DNA of 64,000 nt from Gibbula magus. Its lineage: Eukaryota; Mollusca; Gastropoda; Trochida; Trochidae. Under the pieces are notes generated by a model that had not been told where the DNA came from, did no database searches, and was given only the letters and a program-made list of their open reading frames with translations. Where the stretch lies: positions 83,093,436-83,157,435 of the forward strand of contig OW388291.1 of NCBI GenBank assembly GCA_936450465.1, read 5' to 3'. Below are positions 32,016 to 43,464 of this stretch, piece after piece (positions within the stretch are counted from its first letter, which is position 1; each line of letters opens with the position of its first letter). The position numbers were made by a program, and so were the translations under genes.

Positions 32016-34134
32016 CTAGGAACCCTGGTTTGGTTTCCCGCGCCCCCGAAACCCCTGCTTGCCCGAAGGCTGCTGGAATTTCCCGCCTCGCTTTTTGGGA
32101 CCCTTGCCCCTGCTCCCAGCCTGATGCAGACTAGCTGACATCCAGGCTGCCTTCCCCGTCGGCGCGGAGGAACGAGCAGGGGGAGGGTTGGACATGCGTG
32201 CGCGCTTGATGTCTGGATCCTGCACGGTAAGAACCCTAGAGGTCTCCCGGCAGGTCGTGACGACATCCGCAGTGTCCTTCAGTACCTGCTGAGCCCCTGG
32301 GAAAAGCACTGGGCCAATCCGAAAGGGTAGGTTCAGCAGGGACTGCTGTGTTGAAGGCATCCAAGTGGACACCGACAACCACAACCGGCGCATTCCCACA
32401 ACTGCGCTCATCATTTGGTTAGCGGCACTCCTGATTGAGTCCCGCGCCAAATGACCACCAACCGCGGTTAGCTGCCCGAGGAGCTCCGAGGAGGAATCTC
32501 CAGGGATCTCCACCTTCTGCGTTAACTGGACCTGCATGGAGGCCAGATACGCCTGGTGGATTGCAAGCTGAAGCTGTTGTCCCGCATTTCGGTACTGGTC
32601 CTCGAAGGACCGATACGAGGACTTCAGATCAGCTGCACCAGCAGTGAAGGGAGGCAGCCGCCGACCTTGTCGCCCGACCGAAGGTGAAACCTTCGATCGT
32701 TGCAAGGAAACCGCGGTATATACACAGTCTCCCACCACCGGAATGTCGAAAAGACCTTCCTCCCCCAGCTGATATCTCTTAGATAAGAAGCCTAGATCGG
32801 CCAGTGAACGAGTATCAGCTAGGAGCGGAGCGATCAGATCATCGACCAGTGAAGGGAGAATGCGGAGCCCCACTACGGGAGCCTTGCTTCGAGCGAAGGC
32901 CTCCCCCGACAAGCGGTAGTCCGATTCCTCTGGCTCGGGGACCGGGGCAGCAACACCAGGAATAGCCTCGGTGATTAAGCCGCGAAGATCCCTGATGGCA
33001 GTGGCAGCCGATAAAGGGCCCGAATCCTCCCGAACCTCATCCACGTCCATGGATCCGTCCGGATCTCCCCGAGAGGCGTGAGGCCAACTCGGAGTCGTCT
33101 AGGAAAGAGTCACGGGCGTGGACAAGAGAGCGAGAGAAGACGTCAGCTACCACTGGCTGTCCCGAGCCCCCAGCCCGAGGATCGACCTCGAGTGGGCCCC
33201 CCCGAGACCTGGGTCTCGAGGGTGCTCGTGGGTCCCGCGTGCGGCCCGGACTGCATCGTCACTGGGACGACGGTCTCGGAGCACGTGGCAGGTGTCCGAG
33301 GACGCTGCACCTGGAGCACAGGCGGCGCCTCGTAACCTGGGTTAGAAGCCTTACCCTGGGAACCTACTCCAACGAGCGGCACCAGGTTCGGCGGGGCCAG
33401 CGATCCCCCAGACGAGACCTGCCCGAAGCCAGGTGTCTGAGGGGGCTGGTGTGTTTGTGTTATGGTAACCTGGGGCTCCATACTCCGCAGCTCGCGAGCC
33501 GGAAGCTGAGCGCCCCGAGGAGACCCCGTGCCTCGGACGAGTCCGACACCGAGATCTCCCCTGGTACCATGAGCTGCATCAGGTTCATGACTCGAGGTCC
33601 GGAACTCCGTACGGAGCCCCGAGACCGCCGAGTCAATCATGACCTTCATTTGCTGTGTGATGATTTGCGTGAATTGCGTCATATCAACAGGGTTAAAATT
33701 AGCACTTTGTAAGTTAGGTTGTTGAGGGGAGGGAGGGTGGGTGAAATCCCCGGCTGAAGACCCCCGCTGGTCCTCGACCGAGTCGGGCTCGGATGACGAA
33801 TCATCGAGACCCGACCTGGCCGAGGACACCGTAGCGGAGGCCGGAGCCTTAACCTTCTTACCACTTAATTTCTTAACTGGTGACTTCTTCACCTTCTTAG
33901 CCTTAGACGGGGGGTCAAGCTTGGTGATGTCCCGCCCGCTCTCCAAAGCCTCGGAGAAGAACTTTAGGTCAACATCCCTCCTTGATCTGGCCTTGGGGGT
34001 AAAGGCCTGACAAATCCCACAGTCGAGTGGGTGGTGAAAGTCAGAGGCCAAACACTTGAGGCACTCGTCATGGGCGTCGGTGATAGACACCGGCCCTTTA
34101 CATTGGGCACAAGGCTTGAAAGGCTAGAAGCAAA
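32016..34134 (-). pseudogene. Gag-like protein of element 3 with an N-terminal zinc-binding region, frameshifted
   Basis: The first frame is open from about 34131 to 33143; its first called start is a GTG at 34090, but in-frame sequence upstream already contributes a CAQC pair. The N terminus therefore has CAQC, CLKC, a His pair and CGIC, a cysteine/histidine cluster typical of animal DIRS Gag proteins. A Lys-rich stretch (KAKKVKKSPVKK) and an acidic Ser-rich stretch follow, then MTQFTQIITQQMKVMIDSA, probably helical. Homologous Gag sequence resumes in another frame at 33050 (MDVDEVREDSG) and runs to 32016, ending in a basic Gly/Lys/Arg-rich tail (GSRGKGPKKRGGK). The frame change lies between about 33050 and 33150. 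It should coat element RNA. Confidence 0.78.
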
Positions 34135-34711
34135 ATAGCCAAATCAAGTCGTGCACATGCAACATGTGTATATATATAAATATTTTTAAAATATATATAT
34201 ACTAAATACATGGGGGAATTGCAATGTAAATGTTTTTGTAAACATGCATGTAAAAAACATGAGCAGAGGCGAATGGCAAAATGCGAAGTAAAAATGTAAA
34301 CAAGCATGGCCACACCCCTAACATCACTGAAACAAATAGAACATGAAATATGAATAATTTGCTTGCAGGCCAGTGGGCGATTCGAAATACTCACCGAAAA
34401 CGAATCTAGAACCCAAATATAATAAAATAAAAATGTGGAAAGCCCAGATCTAACCAAATTCCACGATCAAAACAAATCGATCGAGAAAAAATGGCCGCCA
34501 TCTTGGGTCGACTTTCCCGCCCTACGCGAGAAAGCAAGTTACAAATACACGAAATCTAGTACAAAAACCGATAAGCCATTCGACCCTACTGTAGAAAAGG
34601 TAGAAGTTACCACACATACAGCTTTGTTATGGGCCATTTTCTTGCGATTGTACGTAAACTCAGAAAAACTTCTTGAAAACTTTGTGCGACTTGTCAGATC
34701 AATGACAGGAA

Positions 34712-34914
34712 GAAAAGTGGTGAGATTAGAGTTATCCGCCCCTGGTTGCATGACAACCGTAAGGGGTGGGGCTCGAAAGGGGTGACCCAAAGTACGTTTT
34801 TTTTAGTTTTTTAACTATTTTTAAGTGGAAAATATAGTTACAACCTGTCATATATCAAAAATCAAGGATTTTATGCAATAAGTACCCCAAGGAGGATCCC
34901 TTCTGAAAAAGAAT
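34712..34914 (-). repeat. 5' end and inverted terminal repeat of element 3
   Basis: The inverted repeat (34712-34899) mirrors 28307-28493. The outer 15 bases end CTGAAAAAGAAT at 34914, next to host ACTCTCAATATG. Confidence 0.93.
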
Positions 34915-37224
34915 ACTCTCAATATGAATTAATTTTATGGTAACTAAAATGTTTTCAGCTAGTTCAATTTGTCCAAATTTTACACCTTCTTCTATGCATC
35001 CGTTCTTTTTCGATTGCCGTTGCCATGGCATGACATCACAGTGATTGCCATTGCCATGGCATGACGTCATAGTAATTTAACGTTTTGACATCACAATGTT
35101 AGCGTCATTGTCACAATGCCCTAGGGCAAGTTTATGATTTTTTTCTTGGGGGTTTAACTGTGTTTGTTGATACTGTAAATAAATGTTTACCTCCATCTAA
35201 AAGGATACATGAATATTGTAAGTGACCATAGTTGAGTAACACTGTTCGGGTTTACGTGTAAATTGTTGCTAATATACATATTACGCTGAGTATTCACATT
35301 TGTTTTGACCTGACCCCACCAAAAATGGAACAGTCCTTTCCACTCAGAGATAGGTACACAAAAAGACAGTTCGTTTCAAAATATCTTGTAACTAACGGTC
35401 ATGTTACAATGTCGATAAATAGTTGCATTTGTACAATTTCCGGGATTCATTGTTATTCAACGCCCAAAGATTTCAACATTTAAAACATCCGGCTAACGCC
35501 GCCGGTTTTAAACTAAATTTGCGGGTGTTGAGTAACAATGAATCCCTGAAATTTTATAAACGGACCATTTATCTTATAATTGATAACCATCGAACTTTTG
35601 CTTCTCAGACTATTTCCCTAACTACTGTTTTCAATATGTTGGTTTGGCATTCGATTTATGGGTGTGAAGTTTCACATAATGCACCAAAATAATAATAAAC
35701 CAATACACAACGTGAAGTTGATTTATGATAAAAAATGTATAGATCAAAGCCCCTAGGAGATTAAAGAATACTTTTACAGCCAATTTTTCATATAAAGACA
35801 TTAATTTTTCATATAAAGACATTAATTTTTCATATTTATAAAGACATTAATTTTTCATATAAAGACATTTATTTTTCATATAAAGACATTTATATTTCAT
35901 ATAAAGACATTTATTAATATAATAAATAATACTAAATACGATGTATTCAGTGCCATGATCAATTTCCCACTATTTTATTGTCCACTACAGGGTTTGTAAT
36001 CAGTCGTATTCATAAGATACATAACACGATGACAAGGGTGCAGCGCAACCACACAGCAAGATTAGTTTATTCTACATACTCTACCGCACAAAGATGTAAG
36101 GAGTTTACAATCGAAACTCCATGCACAGATTTCTATGGTGTGTAAATGACGCTATTTTTTCAAGAAACATTGCGCCCACTACGTCGATCCAAAATGATGG
36201 TTTACATTTAATGTAATTACCTAACCCACTGACCAAATAAAAAGATATTTTGTGAGAAAATACATGATAACTCAATCTTTTGCAGGAAATAATTTGAAAT
36301 TATGTTGGAATATTCCTTTAATTTCTCATAAAGTCAAGTTTTATTTTATAAAGTACAAATCCAATTATATTTTGCATAAACAATATAAGTATTTAGTAAT
36401 TTTAAATTATAGAAGTTCAAAACTTTCTGAAATGTTTCCAATGTTTAAAAGATGTTATGTTCCTATGTTTTAAAAACTTTGATTAATAATTTGTAAAAAA
36501 ATTGGACATTATATAAACCTAATTTATTAATCTGATGTCCTCAGGGTTTGATTTGGAGCTGAGAGTTTGGTTCTTTTCTATCTCAATATGTTGACACATG
36601 ATCAGCCTAAAAAAGCAGTATTAAGTTAGAACTTTGGTTTATGGAATTCACTACAGCAACATGTTTTGGGTAACAAAAAGGAATTAATCATTATAATTAT
36701 ATCTAACCACTAGTAAAAGGTTATGTAAGTAAACAGATCTTTTCAATTAGTTTAAAAATAGCCCTTTCTATATAAGAACTGAGAGTTGGTGGTTCGAACT
36801 GTTTACATCAATTAGCATGGTGATGTTAAGAGTAACAAACTAGATTATTCTGATTTTTTGGCTATTTCTTGACAAGTTCTTAGTAACCTGTTTCTAATTC
36901 TGCGAATAGTCTATGTACTTTTACATCGAGAGAGCTGGGAGGTTTTACTGTAAATATCCCCCAGGTGCTAGGCACTAAATATTTGTAATGGTCTGGGAAT
37001 GACAGTTTTTTGTATTATAACTTACATCTCGATTGGTTGGCGTAACATCTTTACGGCCATTCTTAAATTGCTTTGATCTATTTTGGTTCAATCCAGATTT
37101 TAACAATTTCAAGTTTACTTATTATAAGTCAGGTGTCAGTTAACAACATAAAAAAGCATGCTCATCATTTCAGTACTATATTTGCAAGCTGAATCAGTAT
37201 GTAAAATCTCAGGATAAACTTCCC
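34915..37224. other. AT-rich noncoding sequence with small local repeats
   Basis: A pair of GCCATGGCATGAC(A/G)TCA boxes lies at 35022-35067. Small ORFs here have no recognisable domain. Apart from the 21-bp array described separately, nothing is supported. Confidence 0.5.
35780..35915 (+). repeat. 21-bp tandem repeat
   Basis: About six to seven copies of TTTTTCATATAAAGACATTAA, one with a short insertion. Confidence 0.88.
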
Positions 37225-37680
37225 TATCTTGCATTGCAATTGGTCATTGCATCGCTTTTACATTGAAACTGGTCATTGGATCCCTATCTTGCACTGCAAT
37301 CGACCATTGCATCCCAATCTTACATTGCATCCCTATCTTACATTGCAATTGACCATTGCATCCCTATCTTACATTGCAATTGACCATTGCATCCCTATCT
37401 TACATTGCAATTGAAAATTGCATCCCTATCTTACATTGCAACGCATCCCAATCTTACATTGCATCCCAATTTTAATTGCAATTGACCATTGTCTCCCAAT
37501 CTTCATTGCATTTGACTTTTGCATCCTAATCTTACATTGCAATTGGTCACTGCATTTCTATCTTGCATTGCAATTGACCATTGCATCCAAATCTTACATT
37601 GCATCCCAACCTTACATTGCCTACCAATCTTCATTGCAATTGGTCACTGCATTTCTATCTTACATTGCAATTGAGCGATT
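37225..37680 (+). repeat. Diverged 31-bp minisatellite
   Basis: The basic unit is TTACATTGCAATTGACCATT followed by GCATCCCTATC, with deleted and substituted versions over about 450 bases. ORFs across it merely translate the repeat. Confidence 0.88.
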
Positions 37681-37767
37681 GCTATTTTGGGGAAATAAAG
37701 CTCAATAGCAATGTTAGTATATTCATGAAATTAGAATGTAAGTAGCAAACCATGGAGAGCTGCACAT

Positions 37768-37957
37768 CTTGAATCTGTGAGATAATGTATGAATACATCT
37801 TGAATCTGTGAGATAATGTATGAATACATCCTGAATCTGTGAGATAATGTATAAAATCCATCCTGAATCTGTGAGATAATGTATGAATACATCCTGAATC
37901 TGTGAGATAATGTATGAATACATCTTGAATCTGTGAGATAATGTATGAATAGCATGT
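37768..37957 (+). repeat. 31-bp minisatellite, about six copies
   Basis: The unit is ATCTTGAATCTGTGAGATAA followed by TGTATGAATAC, with T/C variation at one site and one slightly altered copy (ATAAAATCC). Confidence 0.93.
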
Positions 37958-38180
37958 GCGTACAATTTGTATTTTGGAATCTAAGGTAAGATCGTGATTT
38001 CAAGTCTTGTTTATCGAACTTGACACATAAACCGATCTTGGATAGAAATAGCTGCAACTCTGTTCAAGGAATTACGAAATATCTGTCCCTTGTTAATTAT
38101 TGTGTCAAACTCCTTGGTTAAGCCTTGGATTTATCACAATAATCAACTTCAGGACAGATAATCCTTATTCTTCGTCACTC
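37958..38180. mobile_element. Foldback MITE-like element, homologous copy at 62590-62845
   Basis: GGAATTACGAAATATCTGTC is mirrored by GACAGATAATCCTTATTC around a short centre. The copy at 62590-62845 shows the same layout with arms GGAATTACGAATTACCTGTC and GACAGATAATCCGTAATTCC. Both are preceded by a shared stretch containing GTACAATT(T/C)GTATTTTG and (G)ATCGTGA. Confidence 0.6.
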
Positions 38181-39590
38181 TTTCATTATGCTTATGTCAA
38201 GTTAGCAGGATCAGCTTTAAGAATACCAGTTGATCTAGGTTAATACATTTCAACAGATGACAATGACTTTTGATTGGCTATAAAGCTGTTCCTTAATCAT
38301 AACTGAGTATTACTAATTGATTACCATCCAACAAGTTCAGTACCTGGGGCCATAAACATTAACATCTTCAACAGAGCAAGTTAGAGGAAGGCTTCTATAA
38401 GCTTTTCATATTGAAACGAAATTTGAGAGGACATTCGTGGTTCTACATATTGTTATGATTACATGAAAATGAAAATAGCACAATCCAGTTCAAACATACT
38501 ACTGAGGGTAATATTTTGGTGACTTTAGATTTCACAGTATGACAAAGAATAGCACACATTCGTTAACAGATACAAACAATGAAAACTGAAAAGTCATTCA
38601 TCGATGCAAGACATTATTGATCCGTCTAATGATAAAATAAATTGACAAAGAGGGATAATTTAGCCATCAATCGGGAGACAACATGCAGTAGGAAACTTTA
38701 TAGCTCTAGTTACCACCTTGCAAGAGGAAAAATGTATCTCCGGTGGTAGCTTCACACTAAGTGTAATGACTTAGATAGAACAGGGACTACAGTTTGAAGT
38801 CGAAAATGCCATCATTTAAAGTATTTAAATACAAATAGAACGGCTTGTCCTTATTGTTTTGTTACAATTTGGGAAGAGTATTAGACAATCCTGATAATTT
38901 AAAGATAGAGTAGGAATTAATAACATAGTTGTGTCCAGCATTATTTGTTGGTCATGGTTAATCACAAAGTTGAGATTGACATTAATTAGCCGACTCTGTT
39001 TGAGTGGACACATTGTTGCAAATTTGACAACAGTGTTGTGATAGTAAAGCCATAAGCTTTAGGCTTTTTGTCTAGCGTGAGTTGAATTTATCTCAACAGT
39101 GACAATTGAGTGGAATAGAGGATGATTGATCCCCTTTCAAACAACATGGTTATTTAGGTAATACTTTTCTGAACTCAAAGACCCTATGAGATGACAGGGG
39201 CCTTGATAATTGGCAGAGAGCTATGCGTTAATGGAATTGAGTTACTTAAAAAGGAAAACAGACGTTTGTTCTACACTTATTTATGGCTGATAACGATTTA
39301 CAGCCAATTATCAGTCCAAAGATTATAACAGTGCGCGCATGCTATGCCTCAATTTGAGACCAGCTAGAGAAATATGTCGCCTAGCTGTAGTTCCCGTGGG
39401 GAAACAGCAAAGAATTTGATGACAAACAAAGATGGGGGGATTTCCCAACAAATCTGAGAATTTTGGACCTCGAGATTGTATAAGTAAATCGGTGACACTT
39501 CACAATTTGGAGTAACAGTGAGGTGGAAGAGAACTGCTTTGTTGTGTATGAACATCGGCATGCTCTGAGCATTTGCTACAATGAATACAT
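38181..39590. other. Noncoding AT-rich sequence
   Basis: It includes the diverged repeat copy at 38390-38600. No gene is supported. Confidence 0.5.
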
Positions 39591-39673
39591 TGGCGGTGTT
39601 TGCTCAGATTGCTCAATCCGGTGGGAATGAACTGTGGTGGAAATGCTAAGAAATGGAGCAAATACCACCGCCG
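39591..39673. repeat. Small inverted repeat left of the ribozyme element
   Basis: GGCGGTGTTTGCTC (39591-39604) pairs imperfectly with GAGCAAATACCACCGCC (39657-39673). It may be the end of another small element. Confidence 0.4.
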
Positions 39674-39766
39674 GTGTTGATGCGGTGGGCGTCGAGCCCG
39701 GTGGGGTAGAATAATAACATAGGTTGGGAACAGGGGGACCCCACCGTGACCAGACGGGCTGGTGTT

Positions 39767-39823
39767 TGTAGAGTGGTGACCGGTTTCGTTCAGATTGAAC
39801 TCATCAGACCAAGTGACACTACA
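39767..39823 (-). ncRNA. Hammerhead ribozyme, type I, left arm (minus strand)
   Basis: On the minus strand this is the same sequence as the right-arm ribozyme. On plus coordinates, the CUGAUGA core is 39801-39807, stem II lies at 39788-39792 and 39796-39800, GAAA at 39784-39787, and the predicted cleavage is after the C at 39778. Stem I is made by 39767-39771 with 39819-39823 and 39775-39777 with 39808-39810. Confidence 0.78.
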
Positions 39824-40069
39824 GAGAAGTGAGAGTCTTTATATAGTGCTGAAGAGCGCCGCCGGTGTCTAATAGACAACTATATTGTCCATCACTGTAC
39901 ATTGCTAACTCATTCCGCTATTTGTCCCGGATTATACAGGTCTCCAGGCAGTCTTCTGCAGACCCACAGCCGTCTCTATGGCCTCTCTATCCCGTGACGT
40001 GTCTTCCACCGGAACCGGAAATAGCGTCATTGTGACGTCACAATAGACACCGGCGGCGCTCTTCAGCAC

Positions 40070-40078
40070 TATATAAAG
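40070..40078 (+). promoter_or_regulatory. TATA-box-like sequence upstream of the right-arm ribozyme
   Basis: TATATAAAG lies 14 bases before the first ribozyme stem. The left arm has the mirror copy on the minus strand. A start 25-30 bases downstream would fall inside the ribozyme, so either the start is unusual or the box is not the promoter. Confidence 0.35.
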
Positions 40079-40091
40079 ACTCTCACTTCTC

Positions 40092-40148
40092 TGTAGTGTC
40101 ACTTGGTCTGATGAGTTCAATCTGAACGAAACCGGTCACCACTCTACA
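40092..40148 (+). ncRNA. Hammerhead ribozyme, type I, right arm (plus strand)
   Basis: All conserved parts are in order. Stem I: TGTAG (40092-40096) with CTACA (40144-40148) and GGT (40105-40107) with ACC (40138-40140), separated by an internal loop (TGTCACTT against ACT), where natural type I hammerheads make contacts with loop II. Core CTGATGA is 40108-40114. Stem II is GTTCA/TGAAC with loop ATC (40115-40127). Core GAAA is 40128-40131. Stem III is CCGG (40132-40135) and the cleavage triplet is GTC (40135-40137), cutting after C40137. Stem III has no loop, so a single molecule cannot close it well; CCGG is self-complementary, which suits the dimeric action described for minimal hammerheads of animal retroelements. 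Confidence 0.8.
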
Positions 40149-40194
40149 AACACCAGCCCGTCTGGTCACGGTGGGGTCCCCCTGTACCCAACCT

Positions 40195-41520
40195 AATGAT
40201 AAAATAGTTGTTACTTTGTGGATGTATCATTTTACTTTTAAAAAGGTTAAATTAGTAAAAACAGCATTTTTCTCATTTCACGTAATGGACAAAAGAAATG
40301 GCAGTTACATCAATAGAACCCCCGAGCTCGCTTTAACAGCACTTCTTTTTTTTTACCACTATCTGGAATAAGAGGACATACAATAGAATTGTTTCAACTT
40401 CTCTATTACTGGGCAATGTATGTCTTGTCAATATTAATGTTTCTCCTCTATTTTCTTGCATTTTTTATGAATTTAGAAACAATAACTGTTATTGCTTGAA
40501 AGAAATTCAAAAGAACAGTTTGAGATAAGATCTACATTCATTAGATCAATGACACAATATGGTAACAATAACAATATGGGCTCTTTCAAGAAGTGTTCAG
40601 AATTATTTAGAAACATTCAGTTTTGTTAAGTGATTACATAATAAAAGTGAAATTATTTAATGTATTAAGTATGTTGAATGAAAAAAAATAAAATTTTGAG
40701 ATGAAATTGCTCAGTGATTATTGAAGAAATTATGACATGTTAAGTTACGAATGTTGAGTGATGATGTGAAGGAATGTTGAGTGATGATGTGAAGGAATGT
40801 TGAGTGATGGCATATTTTTACAATGTTTAATGGAATATCAATTAAAATAAATAAATCTTGAATGATTTTAATGTCCTGAAAATATGTGAAAAACATTAAC
40901 TTTTTTAATTATCTTTAGATTATCTTTTTAGAAGTTTTATAGATGATCATTAGATCTATCACAGACAGCAGTAAATACTATATATCAAAATTGGCCTACT
41001 GGTGGTACGTTGCCATCCTTGAAATATTTGCCAATATCAATAAAACATTCTTGTGCAAAATAGAAACATCATAAAGGTATCCCAACTTGAATATTGCAAT
41101 TAAATTTAATCTGTACAGTGCAGCAATCAGGTTTGCAAATCATCCAATGGATTAAACGTGTTAAATTTCATGATGATGTATTCATTATTTATTGTCACTA
41201 TTGAAAAGGGGTAATAGAAATTCATGATTTTATAACCAAAAAATCAGTCATAAATCTTTATCATTTTTATAGCTATTTCACTGCTGACAAACTCTGTGAG
41301 CTAAAGGATAGACACTTTAAAGTAAGTGGTGTATCATGACTGCCGTATATATCAGTAACTCCTGGGATCAATCTTAACATTAAAAGGTACAGATATTGGG
41401 CTCCTTGCACAAAGCAACCTTTACTAAGGTTAACCTTAACTCCCATTCTTTGACATTGCACTAAGGTTATCTTATGCCCATATTTCACTGCAACGCAAAT
41501 TATGCTGAATCATCACGAAA
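40195..41520. other. AT-rich noncoding sequence
   Basis: Apart from a three-copy 23-bp repeat, nothing is supported. Small ORFs lack recognisable domains. Confidence 0.5.
40744..40812 (+). repeat. 23-bp repeat, three copies
   Basis: Copies of GTTGAGTGATGATGTGAAGG with AAT; the last is partial. Confidence 0.85.
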
Positions 41521-41529
41521 GAGCAATTT

Positions 41530-41692
41530 TGCACGTTTGTGAACATTTGTGAACATTTGTGAACATATGTGAACATTTGTGAACATTTGTAGGCATTTGT
41601 GAACATTTGTGAACATTTGTGAACATTTGTGAACATTTGTAGACATTTGTGAACATTTGTGAACATTTGTGAACATTTGTAGACAATTCGTA
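41530..41692 (+). repeat. 10-bp minisatellite
   Basis: About 16 copies of TGTGAACATT with occasional AGGC or AGAC variants. Minus-strand frames of Met-Phe-Thr-Asn-Val-His-Lys-Cys are translations of this array. Confidence 0.95.
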
Positions 41693-42039
41693 TTTAGTTC
41701 TTGAAATCCGTAAATGATTCCTAGCTGATTCGGCAACATTCTACAAATTTGTAGCGTCCATGAAAATATGGGGCTCCTTTCACAATACAACAGTACACGG
41801 ATATAGTGGACATGGATATAGCCAACTGAATTCTTTGGTCCCTTGAAGTTTGTTATATCCATGTTCTAGTGTATTAGCAACCTTTACTATAAGGTTAACC
41901 TGAACTCCAATTCTTTAACACTGCACAAAGGTTATCTTAGTTACTTATATGATCACATTGGTTCTTTGTGAATGTTTCTATTATGTAGAGATCTTACGCT
42001 ATAGCATACCTTCCTGCGCGGGGCATCCGGTGGCGCGAC

Positions 42040-42945
42040 TTGTGTCACCCATCCTTCATATTGAATGTGTGTTTGAAGTTTGAAGACACCAAATTTGAAA
42101 ACATTGGGTCAATCCAGTACGTTAACAAGAGTTCGAAAAGTGGTCAAAGTGTCGCAGTGACCTTGGAAATAAGGTCAAGGTCATTAAAAATCGACTGGTG
42201 TCTGCGTCATCCCCCAGTGTAGGCTGACACCTAATATGAAGACTGGATGCAACGCTTCATGAGATATCGCGTAAACAAGAGTTAAAAAAGTGGTCAGTGT
42301 CGCAGTGACCTTGAAAATAAGGTCAAGGTCACCAAATCGACTGGTGTCTGCATCATCCCACAATATAGGCTGACACCAAATTTGAAGACTTTGGGTCCAA
42401 CCAGTCATGATATATTGCGTTAACAAGAGTTAGAAAAGTGGTCAAAGTGTCGCAGTGACCTTGAAAATAAGGTCAAGGTCACCAAATCGACTGGTGTCTG
42501 CGTCATCCCACAATATAGGCTGACACCAAATTTGAAGACTTTGGGTCCAACCAGTCATGATATATTGCGTTAACAAGAGTTAGAAAAGTGATCAAAGTGT
42601 CGCGGTGACCTTGGAAATAAGGTCAAGGTCACTAAAATCGACTTGTATCTGCGTCTTCCCCAAGTGAAGGCTGACACCTAATTTGAAGACTTTGGATGCC
42701 ACGCTTCATGAGATGTCGCATAAACAAGAGTTAAAAAAGTGGTCAAAGTGTCGTGGTGACCTTGAAAATAAGGTCAAGGTCCCCAAAATCGACTGGTGAC
42801 TGCGTCCAACCACAATGTAGGCTGACACCAAATTTAAAGATTTTGGATGCAATTCTTCATGAGATATCACGTAAACTAGAAATGTGACGTACGGACGGAC
42901 GGACACCGCTGAATACATAGTCCCCCGTTCCGCGTTGCGGTGTGG
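42040..42945. repeat. Tandem block of about five 150-bp units with GTGACCTT...AAGGTCAC palindromes
   Basis: Each unit carries GTGACCTTG(A/G)AAATAAGG followed by TCAAGGTCAC, then ATCGACTGGTGTCTGCGTC and a CAAATTTGAAGACTTTGG-type stretch. Palindromes start near 42159, 42305, 42456, 42606 and 42756. The block ends with ACGGACGGACGGACACCGC and CCCCGTTCCGCG, a tail style seen in mollusc interspersed repeats. No protein is supported. Confidence 0.85.
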
Positions 42946-43464
42946 GACAATTTTGGTGAAAGAGCTGAAATAAATGAGCAAGGGTTTGTGGGAAAGCGAG
43001 AAGAAAGTAAAACACGTGTGTGTGCAAGGGAAGTAAGAAGAGAAAGTAAGTGACGTGAGTTGGAGGAAGTGACGTGGATGTATGTAACCGGAAGGTGCGT
43101 AATGTTTGTTCATAAATTGTGTTGGCAAGTCTCCCAAATAACCTCATTTAGTGAACATCGCTAAATGCAATTATCATCAATACCTGGCAAACCTCATTAT
43201 TAAGTATTACACTTTCCTCTCAGGATCAACACACCAATCACACTTCAGGATAGATTGGTTATAGTCAAAACAAAAGGGTTACCTTGTTTTCAGTATGATT
43301 TATCACCGTATTTTTTCTGTTTGCTTTTTAATACCTTTATTGTAGCTTATTACTTTAAAATTTAATGCCATTCAGCAATTTAAAAAATATGACTTTATTT
43401 AAAATAATTATACTAATTGTGTGATAATTATACTAATTTGAAGCCAGAAAAAGATGCCATGTAT
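42946..43464. other. Noncoding sequence between two repeat blocks
   Basis: No supported feature. Minus-strand frames ending at 43137 and 43147 lack recognisable domains. Confidence 0.5.

Larger units (their letters stand above)
28271..34914 (-). mobile_element. Complete DIRS-type retrotransposon (element 3)
   Basis: Inverted terminal repeats at 28307-28493 and 34712-34899 enclose gag, RT/RNase H and a tyrosine recombinase on the minus strand. The two ends carry unlike outer extensions (28271-28306 and 34900-34914). The internal complementary region at 28536-28632 is the exact complement of the left outer end (28536-28588) joined to the complement of the right outer end (28589-28632). This is the defining DIRS-1 architecture and fixes the element limits to the base, give or take one T. 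No target duplication is present. Gag and RT/RNase H each have a frameshift while the recombinase is open. GC content is well above the flanks. Confidence 0.95.
39721..40194. mobile_element. 474-bp palindromic element with a hammerhead ribozyme in each arm
   Basis: Arms 39721-39870 and 40045-40194 are inverted copies of 150 bases with a single mismatch (GGTTGGGAAC against GGTTGGGTAC). The 174-base centre has no ORF of note. The ends are AGGTTGGG and CCCAACCT; I see no clear target duplication. Each arm carries TATATAAAG and then a complete hammerhead core about 14 bases further on, so transcripts from either arm could contain a ribozyme. Hammerheads are known in Penelope-like retroelement repeats and in animal retrozymes, and foldback DNA transposons look similar in outline; which of these this is cannot be settled from one copy. 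The near-identity of the arms points to recent origin or ongoing gene conversion. Confidence 0.85.

Noticed and set aside
30686..32266. 526-codon minus-strand ORF over the RT of element 3
   Set aside because: It is an alternate frame of the RT gene; RT and RNase H motifs lie in the other frame. Noted only as a pattern with element 1.
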